Assembly: GCF_003049525.1 (NCBI RefSeq)
Contig: NZ_PYWL01000005.1
Coordinates: 62,001 to 126,000, forward strand
DNA length: 64,000 nt
DNA from: Lysinibacillus fusiformis
GTDB lineage: Bacteria > Bacillota > Bacilli > Bacillales_A > Planococcaceae
Reading direction: 5' to 3'
The notes beneath the pieces are model-generated. The model ran no database searches and was not told where the DNA came from. It saw nothing but the letters and a program-made list of their open reading frames with translations. Shown in pieces: positions 17,882-27,963 of this stretch. Positions within the stretch are counted from its first letter, which is position 1; each line of letters starts with the position of its first letter. Position numbers and translations under genes: made by a program.

Positions 17882-19369
17882 TTATTTTCTTTCTTCTTTT
17901 AATAATACTTCCGAACGGTTAAACTCTTCTTCAATTTCTTCATTATGTCTATACGTCAATAGACTAACAATAACCGCAACGATTAAACATACAAAGAAGC
18001 CTGGCACAATTTCATATAGGGCACTTGATAATGATTCAACTTTCCCCCAAATAAATGCTGTTGCAGCACCCGTTACCATTCCACTTAAAGCTCCGTAATT
18101 CGTTAACTTTCTCCAATATAAAGAAAGTAAAATGACTGGCCCAAATGCTGCACCGAATCCTGCCCATGCAAAACCAACTAAACTTAAGATCGAGCTATCT
18201 GGATTCCAGGCTAAAATTGCTGCAATAATCGCAACAACTAATACAGCCATACGCCCTACAAAAACATAATGCTTATCGGTTGCTGTTTTGTTAAACAGTG
18301 CTTTATAAATATCCTCTACAAGTGCCGAAGAGGTAACGATTAATTGCGATGAAATGGTACTCATAACAGCAGCTAAAATGGCCGCTAGCATAATTCCAGC
18401 TATAAATGGATGGAATAAAATTTGTCCAAGTACAATAAATACTGTTTCAGCGTCTTTTAGCTCACCTGCATTTTGTTCATAATAAGCTACCCCTACTAAC
18501 GCTGTCCCAATGGCGCCAAATAAACTTAACATCATCCAGCCAATACCAATACGACGAGCCTGCTTTGTTTCCTTTACAGAGCTGATGGCCATAAAGCGTA
18601 CAATAATATGTGGCTGCCCAAAATAGCCTAATCCCCAGGCAAGTGAGGAGATAATACCGGCTGCTGTTGCAGTGGCAGGTAACATGTTTAGCAGATCTGG
18701 GCTAACTGCTTTAATAGAAGTAATTGTATCCCCTATCCCACCTGTTACAAAAAGACCGAATAGCGGTACAGCAATAAGTGCTATAAACATGATAAGTCCT
18801 TGTAAAAAATCGGTATAACTTACTGCTAAAAATCCACCGAACAATGTATAGGCTACTACTACTGCCGAAACAATTAACAAACCTGTATGATAGTCATAAC
18901 CAAATGAGCTATCGAAAAATTTGCCCCCTGCTACCATCCCGGAAGAAACATAAAATGTGAAAAATAATAAAATAATGATACCTGAAGCAATTCTTATTAA
19001 CTTCGTATGATCGCGTAATCGATTGTCCAAATAACTCGGTATTGTAATGGAATCATTGGTAACCTGTGTATAAACGCGTAGCCGTGGTGCTACTAATAAC
19101 CAGTTTAAATAAGCACCTACAGTTAACCCAATGGCAATCCAAGCCTCAACAAGACCTGATAAAAAAATAGCACCAGGTAAGCCCATTAAAAGCCAGCCAG
19201 ACATGTCCGCCGCACCTGCACTTAGAGCCGTTACAGCCGGACCTAAGGAACGACCACCAAGCATATAGTCTGTTAAATTGGATGTTTTAACGAATGCATA
19301 CCAACCTATCGCTAGCATGGCGACCATATAAATAATAATTGCTAATAATTGATACATATTATCTGACAT
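17882..19369 (-). CDS. putP: Sodium/proline symporter
   Basis: Sodium:solute symporter family, 495 aa and about 13 membrane helices. It starts with the PutP-like VKTSNLTDYMLGGRSLGP and the AGAADMSGWLLMGLPGA helix, and contains the SSS signature region GYFGQPHIIVRFMAI. It imports proline for nutrition or osmoprotection; PutP and the osmotic OpuE paralog cannot be separated by sequence alone. No proline-catabolism genes are adjacent. Confidence 0.9.
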   Translation of the reverse strand: MSDNMYQLLAIIIYMVAMLAIGWYAFVKTSNLTDYMLGGRSLGPAVTALSAGAADMSGWLLMGLPGAIFLSGLVEAWIAIGLTVGAYLNWLLVAPRLRVYTQVTNDSITIPSYLDNRLRDHTKLIRIASGIIILLFFTFYVSSGMVAGGKFFDSSFGYDYHTGLLIVSAVVVAYTLFGGFLAVSYTDFLQGLIMFIALIAVPLFGLFVTGGIGDTITSIKAVSPDLLNMLPATATAAGIISSLAWGLGYFGQPHIIVRFMAISSVKETKQARRIGIGWMMLSLFGAIGTALVGVAYYEQNAGELKDAETVFIVLGQILFHPFIAGIMLAAILAAVMSTISSQLIVTSSALVEDIYKALFNKTATDKHYVFVGRMAVLVVAIIAAILAWNPDSSILSLVGFAWAGFGAAFGPVILLSLYWRKLTNYGALSGMVTGAATAFIWGKVESLSSALYEIVPGFFVCLIVAVIVSLLTYRHNEEIEEEFNRSEVLLKEERK

Positions 19370-19560
19370 ACTTTTTCCTCCTATTCAGTCTTTAGTATCA
19401 CCAATTCATAAAGAAATACTATACACATAAAGATACCATGAACATACAATTCTACCTATAATTACACAGAATTTTTGTGAAATTTTTTTCAAAAACATTG
19501 TTCGTTATAAAATGTGTTAAACTAGTGCCATCTATTACACAATAAAGTAGGCGAAAATGT

Positions 19561-20721
19561 ATGACATTTGAAGAAATGAAAGCTCATCTCATAGAAAGAA
19601 TTTTACAGCAACAGCTAGTTACTGCGACAATAAGTCAACCTCGCATGAAATCTAATGAAGTTAAACGCATGAAGTTGAAGCCTTTAATGTTAAAGAACAG
19701 TTATCATATACAAATTGAATACCAATATGAACGAATTTTAAAACATGAAAATATTCAATTGACCGAATTTCCCGCTAAGCTGGAGACTATATTCGAAGAT
19801 TATCGCCAAGCCCATGTTGATTTTATTGATGAAAAAGTACAAGTCCAATTATCCAAAAAGAATAAAGTACTTTGGAAATCCGATCAATCCGGTACACCTA
19901 AGCAAGTTAATTTGGCACATAATCGTAAAAAGAATTACTTACTTTCGGATGATCAACCTTATCCGTTTTTAATCCGGCTTGGCGTGCAAACAGAGGATGG
20001 AAAAGTTAAAAAACAAAAATACGATAAATTTAAGCAAATTAATCGCTTTATTGAATTTATTGACGATGCTTTATCCTACTTACCAAAAAATCGGCAAGTT
20101 CGTATTTTAGATTTCGGATCAGGCAAATCGTATTTAACGTTTGCTTTGTATCATTATTTAAAAATCGAAAAAGGTCTAGATATACGTGTAACAGGCCTAG
20201 ATCTAAAAAAGGAAGTTATTGAAGAGTGTTCAAGAATAGCACAAGACCTAGGCTATGACCAGCTTGAATTTCTTGTAGGAGATATTAATGATTATAATGA
20301 GGAATCCGCTGTAGACATGGTCGTAACACTGCATGCGTGCGATGTTGCCACAGATATGGCTTTAGCCCGTGCCGTGAAATGGGGCGCAAGCGTTATATTA
20401 AGTGTTCCTTGTTGCCAACATGAATTGAATCGTCAACTAAATACCCCTTCATTGGACATTATGTTACAACACGGTCTTATCCGAGAGCGTTTCGCCGCCC
20501 TTGCTACCGATTCCATTCGGGCCGAAATCTTGTCCCTTGTAGGCTATGAAGCACAGCTTCTTGAATTTATTGATATGGAAAATACGCCTAAAAATATTTT
20601 AATCCGAGCATACCGAACAGGAAAAAAAGCAAGTATAGAGCAACGTGCCAACTATGATGCTTTCTTAAATTTATTACATGCAACACCATTTTTACAAACG
20701 GAGTTAAAAGAGTATTTATAA
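19561..20721 (+). CDS. Class I SAM-dependent methyltransferase (Methyltransf_32-like)
   Basis: 386-aa protein. The C-terminal two-thirds is a Rossmann methyltransferase with the SAM-binding motif ILDFGSGKSYLTFAL (about residues 182-196), an acidic GLDLKKE after the second strand, and LHACDVATD. A later PCCQHEL motif is shared with Methyltransf_32/GSTCD-like proteins, which are often predicted RNA methyltransferases. The N-terminal 120 residues are helical and charged. The start is the ATG at 19561. The substrate is unknown. It is divergent from putP and followed by a strong terminator. Confidence 0.82.
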   Translation: MTFEEMKAHLIERILQQQLVTATISQPRMKSNEVKRMKLKPLMLKNSYHIQIEYQYERILKHENIQLTEFPAKLETIFEDYRQAHVDFIDEKVQVQLSKKNKVLWKSDQSGTPKQVNLAHNRKKNYLLSDDQPYPFLIRLGVQTEDGKVKKQKYDKFKQINRFIEFIDDALSYLPKNRQVRILDFGSGKSYLTFALYHYLKIEKGLDIRVTGLDLKKEVIEECSRIAQDLGYDQLEFLVGDINDYNEESAVDMVVTLHACDVATDMALARAVKWGASVILSVPCCQHELNRQLNTPSLDIMLQHGLIRERFAALATDSIRAEILSLVGYEAQLLEFIDMENTPKNILIRAYRTGKKASIEQRANYDAFLNLLHATPFLQTELKEYL

Positions 20722-20741
20722 CATACCAAAAAGGGTCATCC

Positions 20742-20790
20742 GACTATAGACAAGCTCAAAATTTTGAGTGTGGCTATAGTCTTTTTTGTT
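20742..20790 (+). terminator. Terminator of the methyltransferase gene
   Basis: GACTATAG (20742-20749) pairs with CTATAGTC (20774-20781), with an inner CTCAAAATTTTGAG stem. TTTTTTG follows. Confidence 0.82.
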
Positions 20791-20901
20791 TTACGAAGCT
20801 GATGCTTTTCATGATGGATAGTCGAGAGAAAATATCCACTCTGTTCATGTTTACTTTTGAACAGCTACTAGCCTATCTGGTGTAGTTATTCACCAATAAA
20901 G

Positions 20902-20938
20902 AACAAAAACCATCGAGAATGAAAACTTCTCGATGGTT
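20902..20938 (-). terminator. Terminator of the MacB-like exporter operon
   Basis: ACCATCGAGAA (20909-20919) pairs with TTCTCGATGGT (20927-20937), followed on the minus strand by TTTTTG. Confidence 0.88.
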
Positions 20939-20968
20939 TTGTCTACAGTCTAAGGCAAGCCAACCTTA

Positions 20969-22288
20969 TTATAGCTCTTGTCGTAAAGCATGGATGACAT
21001 CAATTTTCGTCGCCTTACGAGCAGGACGATAACCTGAGATCATTGCTACTCCAATACTAATACCTGCTGCAATAACGACTAGCTGCCATGGAATAAGAGA
21101 GAATGTAATATCATTTGTAGCAAATGCATCTTCTCCTGTGGCTGCTTTTAGAATCAACGGCAGCACTGCATTTGCCGCAAAACTAATGGCGTATGAAATG
21201 ATAACCGCAATGAAGGTTCCTAAAAGCCCAATAAACGTACTTTCCATTAAAAATAAACGTTGGATCAGTTTTGGACTCGCACCGATCGCTTTTAATACAC
21301 CTATTTCACGAGTTCGCTCTGTCACCGCCATTGTCATCGTATTGAAAATACCGATGGAAGCAATGAGCACCGCAATCGTACCAACAAAAATCAAACCGAT
21401 TTTTAATACTAAGAAAAATACATTCATTTGATCTAATTGCTCCGTCACTGAATAGACACTGTAGCCATTATCTTTTAGTTTTTCTAAAATTGGCTTCACG
21501 TTTTCCAAAGTATCAGCAAAAATATTGAATTCTGAGTAAAACAATTCCTCCTCGGTTGTATCTCCAAGAGCGGAAAAATTCTCAACTAATGCTGGCTTTT
21601 GTGCTATGTCCATATGAATAGTATTATCAATCATCCAATCATACGAAGGTTGCTCCATGACACCAACAATTGTATAGGTCATTTTTTCTGTTTCCTCATT
21701 GTTACCAGTGTTAGGCAATAGTGATATGTTAATGTTCTGTCCAATTAATGATTTTTTATAGCCTTCATCACTTCCATTATAATAGGTACCATCTGCCTCA
21801 GCCTTTTTGCTTTTTTCTTTAATCACATTGCGATCGGCCTCATTCAATAATGTTTGTGCAAAATGATAGCCGACCACTATTTCATTTGGCTTTGATGGAT
21901 ATACACCTTCTGCAAGCTTGCCATTCACCTGCTCAAAATCCTTCATATCGTTCAAAATTAAACTAGAAGTTGAATCACGATCACTTAAGAAGGAATGTAC
22001 AGAGGCATTCATGCCCACCGTTTCAAGTACTGTTTCCACATGATCTATCCTTTTAATTTCTTGGACCTGATCTTCTGTAAATTGCTTATCCCCATACACT
22101 TGAATTTTCGTAACTGTTTCATTTGAAAGGATTTCATTACGTAGAGATTCCTGTAATCCAAAACCGACGGATGCTAGTACGATAAGGAAAGCACAGCCCA
22201 TCGTTGCAGCTAGAACCGTCATAAAAACACGTAATTTATTTTTCTTGATATGCTGCGTGACAAAATCTATTTGGTCTTTAAATAACAT
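20969..22288 (-). CDS. MacB/FtsX-type ABC transporter permease
   Basis: 439-aa permease with one N-terminal membrane helix (about residues 19-40), a large extracellular MacB-type domain (about 41-285) and three C-terminal helices. TMAVTERTREIGVLKAIGA is the typical cytoplasmic coupling loop of FtsX/LolC/MacB proteins. It forms a mechanotransmission-type exporter with the ATPase encoded one base upstream. Such pairs export peptides, antibiotics or lipids or act in envelope stress; the substrate is not indicated. Confidence 0.9.
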   Translation of the reverse strand: MLFKDQIDFVTQHIKKNKLRVFMTVLAATMGCAFLIVLASVGFGLQESLRNEILSNETVTKIQVYGDKQFTEDQVQEIKRIDHVETVLETVGMNASVHSFLSDRDSTSSLILNDMKDFEQVNGKLAEGVYPSKPNEIVVGYHFAQTLLNEADRNVIKEKSKKAEADGTYYNGSDEGYKKSLIGQNINISLLPNTGNNEETEKMTYTIVGVMEQPSYDWMIDNTIHMDIAQKPALVENFSALGDTTEEELFYSEFNIFADTLENVKPILEKLKDNGYSVYSVTEQLDQMNVFFLVLKIGLIFVGTIAVLIASIGIFNTMTMAVTERTREIGVLKAIGASPKLIQRLFLMESTFIGLLGTFIAVIISYAISFAANAVLPLILKAATGEDAFATNDITFSLIPWQLVVIAAGISIGVAMISGYRPARKATKIDVIHALRQEL

Positions 22289-22289
22289 A

Positions 22290-22976
22290 TTAAGCTTCCT
22301 CCTTTACCAATTCGCCATCATACATACGGAAGCGTCTATGTGCGATTGTCGCTACTTCTTCATCATGAGTAATAATGACAAAGGTTAACCCAAACTCTTG
22401 GTTTAAACTTTGAATAAGCATCAAAATATCTTGCTCTGTTTCTGAATCCAAACTTCCTGTTGGCTCATCTGCCAGCAACACAGGAGGATTCGTAATGAGC
22501 GCTCTTGCAATACTGACACGCTGTTGCTGCCCACCTGATAATTCATTTGGATAATGATCGGCGACTTCTGTTAGACCAACCTTGTCCATTATTTTTTTCA
22601 CTTTTTCTTTTCTCATTGCTTTGCGCAATCCTTGTAGCTTCAAGGGTAACTCAATATTTTCGAATGCCGTCAAGCCAGGCATTAGTTGAAAGTTTTGAAA
22701 GATAAAACCGAATTGTCTCAAGCGAAATGCGGCGCTTTCTGTTTCATTTAGCTGTGCTGTTTCTTTACCATTCACTTTAATAGAACCCTGCTCAACCTTC
22801 ATAAATCCAGCTAAAACTTGTAATAAAGTTGACTTTCCAGAGCCACTTTTTCCGACAATTGCTACAATCTCTCCTTTATTGACCTCAAAGTTCACGCCTT
22901 TTAAAACGGGAACCTGCTTTTCTTTCCCCTTTTTTCCAATTAAAAATGTATGTTGTAAGTTTTCAACTTGAATCAT
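22290..22976 (-). CDS. MacB/LolD-type ABC transporter ATPase
   Basis: 228-aa ATPase with Walker A GKSGSGKST, signature LSGGQQQR, Walker B VLLADEPTGSLD and the switch His in VIITHDEEVA. This arrangement is characteristic of the type VII (MacB/LolD) group. One base separates its stop from the permease start, so the two form one operon. Confidence 0.92.
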   Translation of the reverse strand: MIQVENLQHTFLIGKKGKEKQVPVLKGVNFEVNKGEIVAIVGKSGSGKSTLLQVLAGFMKVEQGSIKVNGKETAQLNETESAAFRLRQFGFIFQNFQLMPGLTAFENIELPLKLQGLRKAMRKEKVKKIMDKVGLTEVADHYPNELSGGQQQRVSIARALITNPPVLLADEPTGSLDSETEQDILMLIQSLNQEFGLTFVIITHDEEVATIAHRRFRMYDGELVKEEA

Positions 22977-23398
22977 TTGTTAATAAACACTCCTTTCTCA
23001 CTCATTTCCCATTGTAGAAAACAATTCTTAATAAAGAGGAAGGATAAAAATGAAGATATTCTTAAGAATAAGGAGAGACTCCTTCTAAAACAAATTGAGT
23101 TTACATTCCCTTTACAATTCAAGTATTATTTTCACTGATTTTCATTGTAAATCACACATAATTCTGTGCTAAACACGTGTGAATGTCAGTAAAAAACCTA
23201 ATAACAAAGGATTTATCTGTACTATTAATAACAATTACAGTTTAATCCCCCTTTATTTTGTGAACGAATTGTATATTACAGCAATGTAAATTTTTATGTC
23301 GAATATAAAATTTTTATGTAGATAAATTAAAGATTTTGTTATGATAGTAAAGTTTAGAGGTCGATTAATTTATTTATATCCAGGAGGATTCGATTTAC
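22977..23398. other. Divergent intergenic region with a 12-bp direct repeat before the phosphate genes
   Basis: This 422-base spacer holds the promoters of the MacB-like operon (leftward) and of the DUF47-pit operon (rightward). The visible structure is a 12-bp direct repeat, AAATTTTTATGT, at 23288-23299 and 23308-23319, 20 bases apart and therefore on the same helix face. It lies about 80-110 bases before the DUF47 start. A possible -10 TATGAT is at 23340-23345. The repeats resemble neither a clear PhoP box nor another site I can name. Confidence 0.4.
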
Positions 23399-24019
23399 AT
23401 GCTTAACTCAAAAAAACAAGACCCTTTCTTTATTGCATTGCATAAAATTGCTGAAAATATGAGAGAGGCTGTGCATTACGCAAATGATTTTCGTATTAAC
23501 AGTGTAGCTGACCTAAAAGAGATTAGCATTACAATGAAAAATTACGAAACTGCTGGCGATAAGCTCATTCACGAACTGATCGTAATGCTAAACAAATCAT
23601 TTATGACACCTATTGAGCGTGAAGATATTTTAGAGTTTGCCATTCGTATGGATGATATTTTAGATGGTACAGAACATTGTATTGCCCATTTTGAAATGTT
23701 TTCACTCACAGAAATTGATGAATCCATGCGCACTTTCCTAGGCTATATTTCTAAAAGTGTGGATGAAATTGTCAAAGCAACTGAAGAGTTAAAGAAAAAG
23801 AATCTAATTGGTATGCGTCCTCACGCTATTCTAATTAAAGACTATGAACGTGAATGTGATGAAGTACAACGTTCTTCCATTAAACAACTGTTTTTAAACG
23901 AAAAAGATCCGATTCGCCTCATTAAATTTAAAGATATATATGAACAACTTGAAGATATCGCTGATCATTGTCAAAACGTAGCTAATACTATGGAAACAAT
24001 TATCATGCGTAACGCATAA
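23399..24019 (+). CDS. DUF47 (PhoU-like) protein, Pit partner
   Basis: 206-aa all-helical protein of the DUF47/PhoU-like family (for example KDYERECDEVQRSSIKQLF and EDIADHCQNVANTME). These proteins are regularly encoded next to Pit phosphate transporters and are thought to regulate them. It has a strong AGGAGG ribosome binding site, and its stop lies 21 bases before the pit start. Confidence 0.9.
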   Translation: MLNSKKQDPFFIALHKIAENMREAVHYANDFRINSVADLKEISITMKNYETAGDKLIHELIVMLNKSFMTPIEREDILEFAIRMDDILDGTEHCIAHFEMFSLTEIDESMRTFLGYISKSVDEIVKATEELKKKNLIGMRPHAILIKDYERECDEVQRSSIKQLFLNEKDPIRLIKFKDIYEQLEDIADHCQNVANTMETIIMRNA

Positions 24020-24040
24020 TTAGGAGATGGGCACTTTACA

Positions 24041-25057
24041 ATGAATACAATCATTATACTAACCGTACTGGTCGTCATCTTTGCCCTAACATTTGACTTT
24101 ATCAACGGCTTCCACGATACTGCAAATGCTATTGCAACTTCGGTTTCCACTCGAGCATTGCCACCTCGTGTAGCGATCATCATGGCCGCAACCATGAACT
24201 TTATCGGCGCTATCACTTTTGTAGGGGTTGCTAAAGCTTTAACAAAAGACATTGTAGATCCGTTTTCTTTAAATGCCTTTGAAGGAGACACAACCGGCTC
24301 AGTCGTTATTTTGGCCGCACTAATTTCAGCTATTATTTGGAATTTACTTACATGGTATTTCGGTATTCCATCAAGTTCTTCCCACACATTGATTGGCTCT
24401 ATCGCAGGTGCTGCTGTCGCATCTGCTGGCTTCGATGTATTAAACTATGGCGGCTTTACTAAAATCCTTATGGCCTTAGTGTTTTCTCCAATACTGGCTA
24501 TTTGTGCTGGTTTTATTATGATGACACTATTTAAATTATGGTTTAAAAACCTTAACTTATATCGAACTAATAAAGGTTTCCGTACGATGCAAATCTTCAC
24601 CGCAGCCATTCAATCGTTCACACACGGTACGAACGATGCGCAAAAAGCAATGGGGATTATGACAATGGCTTTAATCGCTGGAGGATTGCATAGCGGTGAT
24701 GAAATACCTTTCTGGGTACGTGCTGCTGCTGCCACAGCTATGGGTCTAGGTACATCTATTGGTGGTTATAAAATTATTAAAACCGTTGGCGGTAAAATTA
24801 TGAAAATTCGCCCTGTTAATGGGGTAGCGGCAGACTTAGCGTCAGCAACAGTTATTTTTGGTGCGACATTAATCCATCTACCTGTATCTACAACACATGT
24901 TATTTCTTCATCGATTATGGGTGTTGGTTCTGCACAGCGTGTACGTGGCGTTAACTGGGGAATGGCCCGCAAGATTGTTACTACTTGGGTTATTACAATG
25001 CCTATTTCAGCCGTAATGGCATCCATTATTTATTTCGTCCTATCATTATTCTTTTAA
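24041..25057 (+). CDS. pit: Low-affinity inorganic phosphate transporter
   Basis: PiT-family transporter of 338 aa, carrying phosphate, often as a metal-phosphate complex, with protons or sodium. Both inverted halves show the family signature: FDFINGFHDTANAIATSVSTRAL near the N-terminus and SFTHGTNDAQKAMGI near residue 190. Operon partner of the DUF47 gene. Confidence 0.94.
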   Translation: MNTIIILTVLVVIFALTFDFINGFHDTANAIATSVSTRALPPRVAIIMAATMNFIGAITFVGVAKALTKDIVDPFSLNAFEGDTTGSVVILAALISAIIWNLLTWYFGIPSSSSHTLIGSIAGAAVASAGFDVLNYGGFTKILMALVFSPILAICAGFIMMTLFKLWFKNLNLYRTNKGFRTMQIFTAAIQSFTHGTNDAQKAMGIMTMALIAGGLHSGDEIPFWVRAAAATAMGLGTSIGGYKIIKTVGGKIMKIRPVNGVAADLASATVIFGATLIHLPVSTTHVISSSIMGVGSAQRVRGVNWGMARKIVTTWVITMPISAVMASIIYFVLSLFF

Positions 25058-25064
25058 TAACAAG

Positions 25065-25100
25065 GCTCCTGTCTAATAAATAGACAGGAGTCTTTACTTT
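25065..25100 (+). terminator. Terminator of the DUF47-pit operon
   Basis: GCTCCTGTCTA pairs with TAGACAGGAGT around a five-base loop. CTTTACTTT follows. Confidence 0.8.
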
Positions 25101-25162
25101 GTCACACGACAAAATGTGACACATCCTTTAAACTAATGGAAAAGGGGGATACATAAACAACT

Positions 25163-27274
25163 ATGAAAACTTTTTCAACTTTTATTACCACACATGCAAA
25201 AGCAATCGTAGCCCTGTGGATTATTATTTTCCTAGCAATGGCTTATTTTGCTTTACAGCTTCCCGGTAAACTTCAAGGGGATGGCTTTTTTGTTGAAGCG
25301 GATCATAACTATGTCACAAAAGAGCTAGCAAAAACATTCGATATACCAACCAATACAATCTTGGTTGTGTTCGATCCAGCTCAGGATAAGAAAATTGAAG
25401 AAACTTTAAATAAACTCGATCACATAAAAGAAATACATTCCATCCAGTCACCTTTAGAGGACGCTTCTTTACGTAAAGATGGGATTGCCTATGCTATGGT
25501 CCATTTAAAAAACGATGCTGAAAACCTTTCTGAAATCGTTGAGGATATCCGTTCATTAATTGAAGAAGACGGAGTTCATATTACGGGTGGACCAGTTATT
25601 TCTGCTGACATTAATACAGCCAGCCAAAAGGATTTAGCATCTGCTGAGGCCATTGGTTTACCTATCGCCATTATCGTCCTATTATTGGCTTTTGGTACGG
25701 TTATTGCTTCTATTTTGCCAATTATCATTGGGGTTGTTACAGTTGTAACCGCCTTTGGTATTATGACATTACTTAGCGGTAGCATGAATCTATCCATTTT
25801 CGTTTTAAATATTGTTCCAATGCTTGGTCTTGCTTTAAGTATTGATTTCGCACTATTGTTCATTAATCGTTACCGTGAAGAGCGTGCTCACACATCCATT
25901 GCACAAGCTATTCAAACTGCCACCCAGACAGCAGGACGCTCCATCATCTTTTCTGCAGTATGTGTCATGATTGGTTTAGGTGCCATGATCGTCATTGATG
26001 TTGAAATATTCCATAATATCGCTCTAGGAGGCACCATAGTAGTTCTATTAGCTGTTCTTTCCGGCTTAACCTTACTCCCTGCAACGATGATGCTTTTGGG
26101 CGACCGACTCAATAAATGGCGTCTACTACGTGTTAAACCAGGTGGCGCAAATCGTTGGCGGAGCTTTGCAGGCTTTGTCATGAAACATCCAGTAGCTATC
26201 GTAATCGCTGCATTATTAATACTTGGTATCGGAATGCTTCCATTAAAGGACATCCAATTAACAATTCCTCAGGTAGATTCCCTACCGACAAAATATGATG
26301 CACGTGTAGCGTACGATAAATTAGATGAAACGTTTAGACTCGGTGAAACATCTACTTTATATTTGTTAGCTGAACGTAAAGAAGGCTGGGAGGATTCTGA
26401 AGCTAGAGAGCTGATTTATACTATTCAAGAAAAGTTATTAAAAGATCCACTCGTTACCAATGTTTCAACTATCTATACAGCAACAAACATTCCAACACCT
26501 AAGGAACTCTCTGCTTCTTTAGCAATCCCACAGGTGGCGGAGCAATTAAAACCGGTTATTCAAACCTTTTCAAAAGATACAAAACTATTCATCCCAATTA
26601 CCATTGATGCAGCTGGCTCTTCCACTACTGCCCAAAAATTTGCACGAACTTGGATGGATAAAGATTTAGGTGTACACTTTGCGCTTGGAGGACCTGCAAA
26701 ATTTAACCAAGAGATATTTGATGAGATCGCTAATAAAATTGTTTTAGCGATAGCCATAATCATCGTGTCCACTTTCTTTATTTTAATGCTGGCATTCCGT
26801 TCAGTATTAATTCCATTAAAGGCCATTATTATGAACATTATTGGGCTTTCCTCTGCCTTCGGAATACTCGTCTATATTTTCCAATACGGACATTTTGGCA
26901 TTGAGGCAGGATCAATTGTATTGATTATCCCAGTTATTGTTTTCTGTCTTGTTTTTGGCTTAAGTATGGACTACGAAGTCTTTTTAATTTCTCGTATCCA
27001 AGAGGAATATTTAAAAGGCGCCAACAATACACACGCTACAATAGAGGGACTGACATCCACAAGTCGGATTATTACTTCAGCAGCGCTCATTATGATTGTT
27101 ATTACAGGAGCGTTTGCCTTCACAGATGTCATGCCTGTGAAACAAATTGGTGTTGGTATAGCCATTGCTGTTGCTATTGATGCCACAATCATTCGTCTTA
27201 TGCTAGTACCAAGTCTCATGAAACTATTTGGTGATTGGAACTGGTGGCTTCCTTTCGCAAAGAAAAATAAATAA
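25163..27274 (+). CDS. MMPL-family transporter
   Basis: 703-aa RND-superfamily membrane protein with two repeats. Each repeat is one helix, an extracellular domain and a five-helix bundle (about residues 150-310 and 520-690). LGLALSIDFALLFINRYREE and FGLSMDYEVFLISRIQEEY are the paired MMPL motifs in helices 4 and 10, with the proton-relay Asp. It lies alone between two terminators. Related Bacillus proteins (YdfJ, YdgH) export lipids or toxic compounds; the substrate here is not known. Confidence 0.88.
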   Translation: MKTFSTFITTHAKAIVALWIIIFLAMAYFALQLPGKLQGDGFFVEADHNYVTKELAKTFDIPTNTILVVFDPAQDKKIEETLNKLDHIKEIHSIQSPLEDASLRKDGIAYAMVHLKNDAENLSEIVEDIRSLIEEDGVHITGGPVISADINTASQKDLASAEAIGLPIAIIVLLLAFGTVIASILPIIIGVVTVVTAFGIMTLLSGSMNLSIFVLNIVPMLGLALSIDFALLFINRYREERAHTSIAQAIQTATQTAGRSIIFSAVCVMIGLGAMIVIDVEIFHNIALGGTIVVLLAVLSGLTLLPATMMLLGDRLNKWRLLRVKPGGANRWRSFAGFVMKHPVAIVIAALLILGIGMLPLKDIQLTIPQVDSLPTKYDARVAYDKLDETFRLGETSTLYLLAERKEGWEDSEARELIYTIQEKLLKDPLVTNVSTIYTATNIPTPKELSASLAIPQVAEQLKPVIQTFSKDTKLFIPITIDAAGSSTTAQKFARTWMDKDLGVHFALGGPAKFNQEIFDEIANKIVLAIAIIIVSTFFILMLAFRSVLIPLKAIIMNIIGLSSAFGILVYIFQYGHFGIEAGSIVLIIPVIVFCLVFGLSMDYEVFLISRIQEEYLKGANNTHATIEGLTSTSRIITSAALIMIVITGAFAFTDVMPVKQIGVGIAIAVAIDATIIRLMLVPSLMKLFGDWNWWLPFAKKNK

Positions 27275-27275
27275 T

Positions 27276-27314
27276 AAAAAATCCGCCTCCTTGTTCAAGG
27301 AAGCGGATTTTTTC
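27276..27314. terminator. Bidirectional terminator between the MMPL gene and mhqD
   Basis: AAAAATCCGCCTCCTTG pairs with AAGGAAGCGGATTTTTT around a short loop, with A/T runs on both sides. It serves the converging genes on both strands. Confidence 0.87.
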
Positions 27315-27315
27315 T

Positions 27316-27924
27316 CTATGCATAAATACTGTTATACCACTCTTTTGCTGCGTGAACTTCAGGAATCGTTAGCTGATGTCCAAAATCAAACCAGTTCGTC
27401 GTCACAGTCGCACCCGCTGAACTTAAAAGAGCCTCTAAATCCTCTGATTCTTGTGCTGTACACATTGGATCATTGGTACCTGCACCTATAAAAACAGGGG
27501 TAGCAGATAGCTTAGGTAGCTCTATCCCTCGTCTCGGCACCATTGGATGATGTAATATAGCCCCTGCTAAAACGTCCTCGTAGTGGAATAATAAGCTAGC
27601 CGCAATATTAGCGCCATTTGAATAACCGACGGCTACAATTCGTTGACGATCAAAGCCATATTGCTGTGACGCCTCGTTCAAAAATTCATTCAGTTCCTTT
27701 GTACGAATGATTAAATCCTCTATATCAAAGACACCTTCCGCTAGTCGACGGAAAAACCTTGGCATTCCATGTTCTAGTACATTGCCTCGTACACTTAATA
27801 TATTGGCTGTATCATCAATTTCCTTGGCAAGTCCAATTAAGCTTTCTTCATTACCACCCGTGCCATGTAACAACAATAGAGTTGGTTTTGTTTCGTCTGT
27901 ACCTTTATAAAAAATATGTTTCAT
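27316..27924 (-). CDS. mhqD: MhqD-type alpha/beta hydrolase (carboxylesterase)
   Basis: 202-aa alpha/beta hydrolase of the phospholipase/carboxylesterase family. The oxyanion region is LLHGTGGNEE, the nucleophile elbow GYSNGA (Ser102), the acid GAGTNDPMC (Asp about 152) and the base FGHQL (His about 184). In B. subtilis mhqD is repressed by MhqR and induced by quinones and catechols. A near-perfect MhqR-type operator lies just upstream here, which supports the name. The start follows GAGAGGTGG. It probably hydrolyses electrophile-derived esters; the natural substrate is unknown. Confidence 0.85.
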   Translation of the reverse strand: MKHIFYKGTDETKPTLLLLHGTGGNEESLIGLAKEIDDTANILSVRGNVLEHGMPRFFRRLAEGVFDIEDLIIRTKELNEFLNEASQQYGFDRQRIVAVGYSNGANIAASLLFHYEDVLAGAILHHPMVPRRGIELPKLSATPVFIGAGTNDPMCTAQESEDLEALLSSAGATVTTNWFDFGHQLTIPEVHAAKEWYNSIYA

Positions 27925-27941
27925 TGACAGTCCACCTCTCG

Positions 27942-27963
27942 ATTATCTTGAATTCGAGATAAT
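27942..27963. promoter_or_regulatory. MhqR-type operator upstream of mhqD
   Basis: A 22-bp palindrome, ATTATCT-T-GAATTC-G-AGATAAT, with one symmetric mismatch. As I recall it, the B. subtilis MhqR consensus is close to TATCTCGAATTCGAGATA. It abuts the -10 box on its downstream side, as expected for a repressor of quinone-response genes. Confidence 0.75.

Noticed and set aside
24766..25026. Antisense frames over pit and the MMPL gene
   Set aside because: They are complementary-strand shadows of strongly conserved transporter genes and have no ribosome binding sites.
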